Positions 7,372 to 9,266 of a stretch of 9,266 bases of DNA are shown here, in pieces. This DNA comes from Chloroflexota bacterium (GTDB taxonomy: Bacteria > Chloroflexota > Dehalococcoidia > Lucifugimonadales > JADFKI01). The notes beneath the pieces were generated by a model. That model had not been told where the DNA came from. It saw only the letters and a list, made by a program, of their open reading frames with translations, and ran no database searches. Made by a program: the position numbers and the translations under genes. How positions within the stretch are numbered: position 1 is the stretch's first letter; each line of letters begins with the position of its first letter. The stretch is from the NCBI GenBank assembly GCA_022565015.1, contig JADFKI010000142.1:1-9266 (forward strand). The letters run 5' to 3'.

Positions 7372-7413
7372 AGCGGCGCCATGGCATGATGCCCGACGCC
7401 GCTTGTTTTCGTT
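7372..7413 (+). terminator. Rho-independent terminator between convergent genes
   Basis: AGCGGCG (7372-7378) pairs with CGCCGCT (7397-7403), and an inner GGCAT-G-ATGCC (7383-7393) stacks within the loop. A T-rich tail, TGTTTTCGTT, follows on the plus strand. It would stop plus-strand transcripts from the oxidoreductase before they enter the sigma gene from its 3' end. On the minus strand no T-run follows the hairpin, so it is a weaker candidate for ending the sigma transcript. The remaining sequence, 7295-7371, shows no gene. Confidence 0.6.
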
Positions 7414-7426
7414 CTACGGATCTAGA

Positions 7427-8836
7427 TTAGCTGGGGCTACCCTGCTCCATGAGGGTCGGAAGGTGCTCCGACTGGCGAAGGCGTTCGAGGGCCTGCTTTT
7501 CGAGCTGCCGTACGCGCTCCCTCGTGACGCCCAGCTCCTGGCCCACCTCTTCCAGTGTCCTGGGACGGTCGTCGAAGAAGCCGAACCGCAAGGTCAGCAC
7601 TAGCCGAAGCCTCGCCGGCAGCTCGTCCATGGCGTCTATGACGTCCTCCCGCGTGAGGAGCTTTATGGCAATCTCGTCCGGTGTCCAGCTGGAGGTGTCC
7701 TGTATGAAGTCCTCCAGCGTGGACTCTTCCTCGCCCACGGGCGTCTCCAGGGAGACCGTGTGTTGCCTCTGCTGGAGCAGGCTCTCAATGTTTTCCTCGG
7801 GCCAGCCGAGCTCTTCGGCAAGCTCCTCCGCCTTGGGCTCGCGGTCCAGCTTTCTCAGAAGCTTGCGCTCGGCGGTGTTGAGCTGCTGCAGCCGCTCCAC
7901 TACGTGGACGGGGAGACGAATCGTCCTGCCCTGGTCGGCAAGAGCCCTGGTCACGGCCTGTCGAATCCACCAGGTGGCGTAGGTGCTGAACTTATACCCT
8001 CGATGGGAGTCGAACTTCTCCACGGCCCGCATCAGACCAAGGTTCCCTTCCTGAATAAGGTCCAGGAGAGGCAGACCTCGATTGAGGTACTTCCGCGCGA
8101 CGCTTACGACGAGTCGCAGGTTCGAGTTGGTCAGAGTTTCACCGGATGACCGCCCTCTCATCTCGATAACGTCCCACCAGGCCTCCAGCGCGTCTTCCTG
8201 GTCTTCCAGTGCCGCCTCCACCGCATCCTCGTTAAGCTTGGCCGCAGGCAGCCGCTCTCCCAGCAACTCCAGCATCGCGGGCGGTATCAGCCAGGAAAGT
8301 CTGGAGAAGGCGGCGAAGTCGGCGACGACCGCTTTTTCATCTTTGTTCAGCTTGTCTGAGAGGAAGGCCTTGATGTCGGCTTTCAGGGGCTCGTCCACGG
8401 CAATTCGGACCTCGGCAGTCGATAGCAGACTCCCGATGAACGCGCCTCTGGAGACCTTCTCGCCGATATGGCTGAGCAGGGCCGCAAGTACGGAGCGGTA
8501 TGTCGAGAGCAGCATTATGACCCTGACGCCGATCTCGGGCGCAGTCGGCTCCCGGTCAAGCTCGGACGCGAGGGTCTTGTGAAGCGCTTTGAGCTCCATC
8601 CTGCGCTCGACGTCGAGCCCCAGGCTGACCTCCTGGGCGGCGGAAAGGAGGGCGTGTTGGCCTATCGAACGGAGGTACTCCCGGACCGTATCCGGGGCTT
8701 CTTCCGACCGCTCACGCTCATCCACGTCAACTTCCGCTACCGCTGACCGCTCTCTCGCGGCGTCGGCGTCTGCTTTTCTCTGGCCGTTATTTGCTGAAAC
8801 CATGGCCTCGGCCTCTGGTATTTCCACGCTTCTCAT
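7427..8836 (-). CDS. rpoD: RNA polymerase sigma factor, RpoD/SigA type
   Basis: Directs RNA polymerase to -10/-35 promoters. The 469-residue protein has region 1.2 (DTVREYLRSIG, from 49), region 2 (SNLRLVVSVARKYLNRG, 238-254; YKFSTYATWWIRQAV, 281-295), region 3 with an acidic finger (LETPVGEEESTLEDFIQD, 363-380) and a region 4.2 helix-turn-helix (TLEEVGQELGVTRERVRQLE, 427-446). Gln293 and Thr296, equivalent to the -12 readers of E. coli sigma-70, are kept, as are the TRERVRQ residues that read -35. Region 1.1 is reduced to about 48 charged residues. About 150 less-conserved residues (85-235) separate regions 1.2 and 2, a layout I associate with Chloroflexota SigA. ATG 8836 has only a distant GGAG; Met12 is an alternative start. 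dnaG is not adjacent. Primary versus closely related group 2 sigma cannot be decided here. Confidence 0.93.
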   Translation of the reverse strand: MRSVEIPEAEAMVSANNGQRKADADAARERSAVAEVDVDERERSEEAPDTVREYLRSIGQHALLSAAQEVSLGLDVERRMELKALHKTLASELDREPTAPEIGVRVIMLLSTYRSVLAALLSHIGEKVSRGAFIGSLLSTAEVRIAVDEPLKADIKAFLSDKLNKDEKAVVADFAAFSRLSWLIPPAMLELLGERLPAAKLNEDAVEAALEDQEDALEAWWDVIEMRGRSSGETLTNSNLRLVVSVARKYLNRGLPLLDLIQEGNLGLMRAVEKFDSHRGYKFSTYATWWIRQAVTRALADQGRTIRLPVHVVERLQQLNTAERKLLRKLDREPKAEELAEELGWPEENIESLLQQRQHTVSLETPVGEEESTLEDFIQDTSSWTPDEIAIKLLTREDVIDAMDELPARLRLVLTLRFGFFDDRPRTLEEVGQELGVTRERVRQLEKQALERLRQSEHLPTLMEQGSPS

Positions 8837-8863
8837 CTATTCGTCCAGTCTCCACTTTCAAAG

Positions 8864-8892
8864 AAAGTATCAGACCTTTACCGGCAATTCAA
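8864..8892 (-). promoter_or_regulatory. Proximal promoter candidate of the sigma gene
   Basis: On the minus strand TTGAAT (8887-8892) lies 17 bp from TACTTT (8864-8869), a fair -35 and a weak -10. The start would fall near 8857, about 20 bases before the ATG. A perfect 6-bp inverted repeat, ACTTTC-AAA-GAAAGT (8854-8868), overlaps the -10 and could be a regulator site or chance. Confidence 0.35.
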
Positions 8893-8980
8893 CTGATATT
8901 CCGCTTGGGAACCGTTTATATCTGGTGATGTCACTCACTCATGACCTTCAATATTGTTGATTAAAGGAAACTAAAATGGA

Positions 8981-9008
8981 ATAAAACGTCCAGAATCGCG
9001 GATTCGGG
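8981..9008 (-). terminator. Weak terminator or attenuator candidate in the sigma-gene leader
   Basis: Read on the minus strand, CC-C-GAATC pairs with GATTC-T-GG around a CGC loop (8990-9008), seven pairs with one mismatch. ACGTTTTAT follows at once. The stem is short and only four consecutive T occur, so termination would be partial at best. It matters only if transcription starts upstream, for example at 9185-9193. Confidence 0.25.
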
Positions 9009-9045
9009 CCCTACTAATATATACAACGTATTGGGGTGATGTTGG

Positions 9046-9087
9046 TTATGGCAACCAGTACGCAAACGTGCGTTTTGCCGGGATCAT
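9046..9087 (-). CDS. Possible 13-residue leader peptide upstream of the sigma gene
   Basis: On the minus strand GAGGAGG (9092-9098) stands four bases before an ATG that opens the frame MIPAKRTFAYWLP and then stops with TAA. The Shine-Dalgarno sequence is among the strongest in the window, matching the one before the gene at 4429, which is why so short a frame is listed. The peptide has clustered aromatic residues (Phe, Tyr, Trp) near its end, as leader peptides sometimes do, but no run of a single amino acid. The start lies just after a hairpin that contains the ribosome site. It may be fortuitous; there is no homology evidence. Confidence 0.22.
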   Translation of the reverse strand: MIPAKRTFAYWLP

Positions 9088-9090
9088 ATC

Positions 9091-9121
9091 GCCTCCTCGG
9101 TGCAGCTAGGTCCGACGAGGC
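9091..9121 (-). promoter_or_regulatory. Hairpin sequestering a strong Shine-Dalgarno sequence
   Basis: On the minus strand GCCTCGTCGG pairs with CCGAGGAGGC around an 11-base loop, giving nine base pairs with one G-G mismatch. The 3' arm contains GAGGAGG, the ribosome site of the 13-codon frame, so the folded RNA would block its translation. This could act as a temperature-, ligand- or coupling-dependent switch. On the plus strand the same hairpin has only a broken T-rich tail and would be a poor terminator. Confidence 0.3.
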
Positions 9122-9184
9122 TCGTTCTCTTGCGACGGGGAAAGCTGGCCTATGTCGTATGGGAGCTACTCTGCCGCTGGTCCC

Positions 9185-9193
9185 ATTGTATCA
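9185..9193 (-). promoter_or_regulatory. Distal extended -10 candidate upstream of the sigma gene
   Basis: Minus-strand TGATACAAT (9185-9193) is identical to the extended -10 in front of the oxidoreductase at 4888-4896, and the next base, G, is also shared. No good -35 is seen at 16-18 bp. A transcript from near 9178 would carry a leader of about 340 bases to the sigma gene and include the hairpin, short frame and weak terminator described here. Confidence 0.3.
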
Positions 9194-9266
9194 GTTTAGA
9201 TGCAATAGTACGATTAAAGATTCGCGAAATCATACACAGGAAAAAGATATCAGATATGGGCCTGGT

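Larger units (their letters stand above)
8837..9266. other. Region upstream of the sigma gene without a recognised protein gene
   Basis: About 430 bp with lower GC than the neighbouring genes and no reading frame of recognised family on either strand. It holds several short inverted repeats: CAATATTG (8949-8956), GAATC-GCG-GATTC (8993-9005), TGGTT/AACCA (9043-9057), AAACG/CGTTT (9064-9075), the long hairpin 9091-9121, and ATGGGA/TCCCAT (9159-9186). I looked for tmRNA, signal-recognition-particle RNA and RNase P RNA signatures and saw none. The most economical reading is a long regulatory leader for the sigma gene, but the far end may belong to another unit. Confidence 0.5.

Noticed and set aside
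9030..9130. Structured non-coding RNA such as tmRNA or signal-recognition-particle RNA
   Set aside because: GGGGTGAT and the hairpins suggested it, but the tRNA-like ends, tag frame and GGAAGG core expected for these RNAs are missing.
9039..9266. Open plus-strand frame of 76 codons running to the window end
   Set aside because: It has no recognisable domain, third-position GC unlike the neighbouring genes and no good ribosome site. A chance open frame is more likely, although a truncated gene cannot be excluded.

Overview
The window carries five complete or nearly complete genes that can be recognised by family, plus one large gene cut by the left edge. The DNA is fairly GC-rich and densely coding. 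Gene content fits a free-living Chloroflexota bacterium, possibly of the Dehalococcoidia/SAR202 type. This is an inference from three things: a SigA-type sigma factor with a long spacer domain, a UPF0182 membrane protein, and a molybdopterin-binding oxidoreductase subunit of a kind I associate with that group. No 16S rRNA or other decisive marker is present.

Left block, minus strand (4136 down to 1): argJ, argB and a UPF0182 membrane protein are closely spaced (27 bp, then 5 bp) and read as one transcript. It probably starts from an extended -10 promoter at 4205-4233. ArgJ and ArgB catalyse the acetyl-recycling and kinase steps of arginine synthesis. argC and argD are not beside them, and the third gene is an uncharacterised integral membrane protein.

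Middle block, plus strand (4429 to 7168): a small GlcG/HbpS (DUF336) protein is followed by an orphan molybdopterin-binding large subunit of the xanthine dehydrogenase/aldehyde oxidase family. The FAD and 2Fe-2S subunits such enzymes normally need are absent. A second extended -10 promoter with an overlapping inverted repeat lies between the two genes and helps set the start of the large subunit at 4937.

Between the middle and right blocks (7169-7426) sits a 126-bp element of nested inverted repeats that begins at the base after the oxidoreductase stop codon. A separate hairpin with a T-rich tail follows and looks like the terminator between convergent genes.

Right block, minus strand (8836 to 7427): an RpoD/SigA-type sigma factor. 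Its upstream region (8837-9266) has no recognisable protein gene. It does contain a close promoter and, further up, a set of signals on the same strand: an extended -10, a hairpin that hides a strong Shine-Dalgarno sequence, a 13-codon reading frame, and a weak hairpin plus T-run. Together these could form a regulated leader for the sigma gene, but this is a hypothesis.

I found no CRISPR array, tRNA, rRNA or complete insertion sequence.
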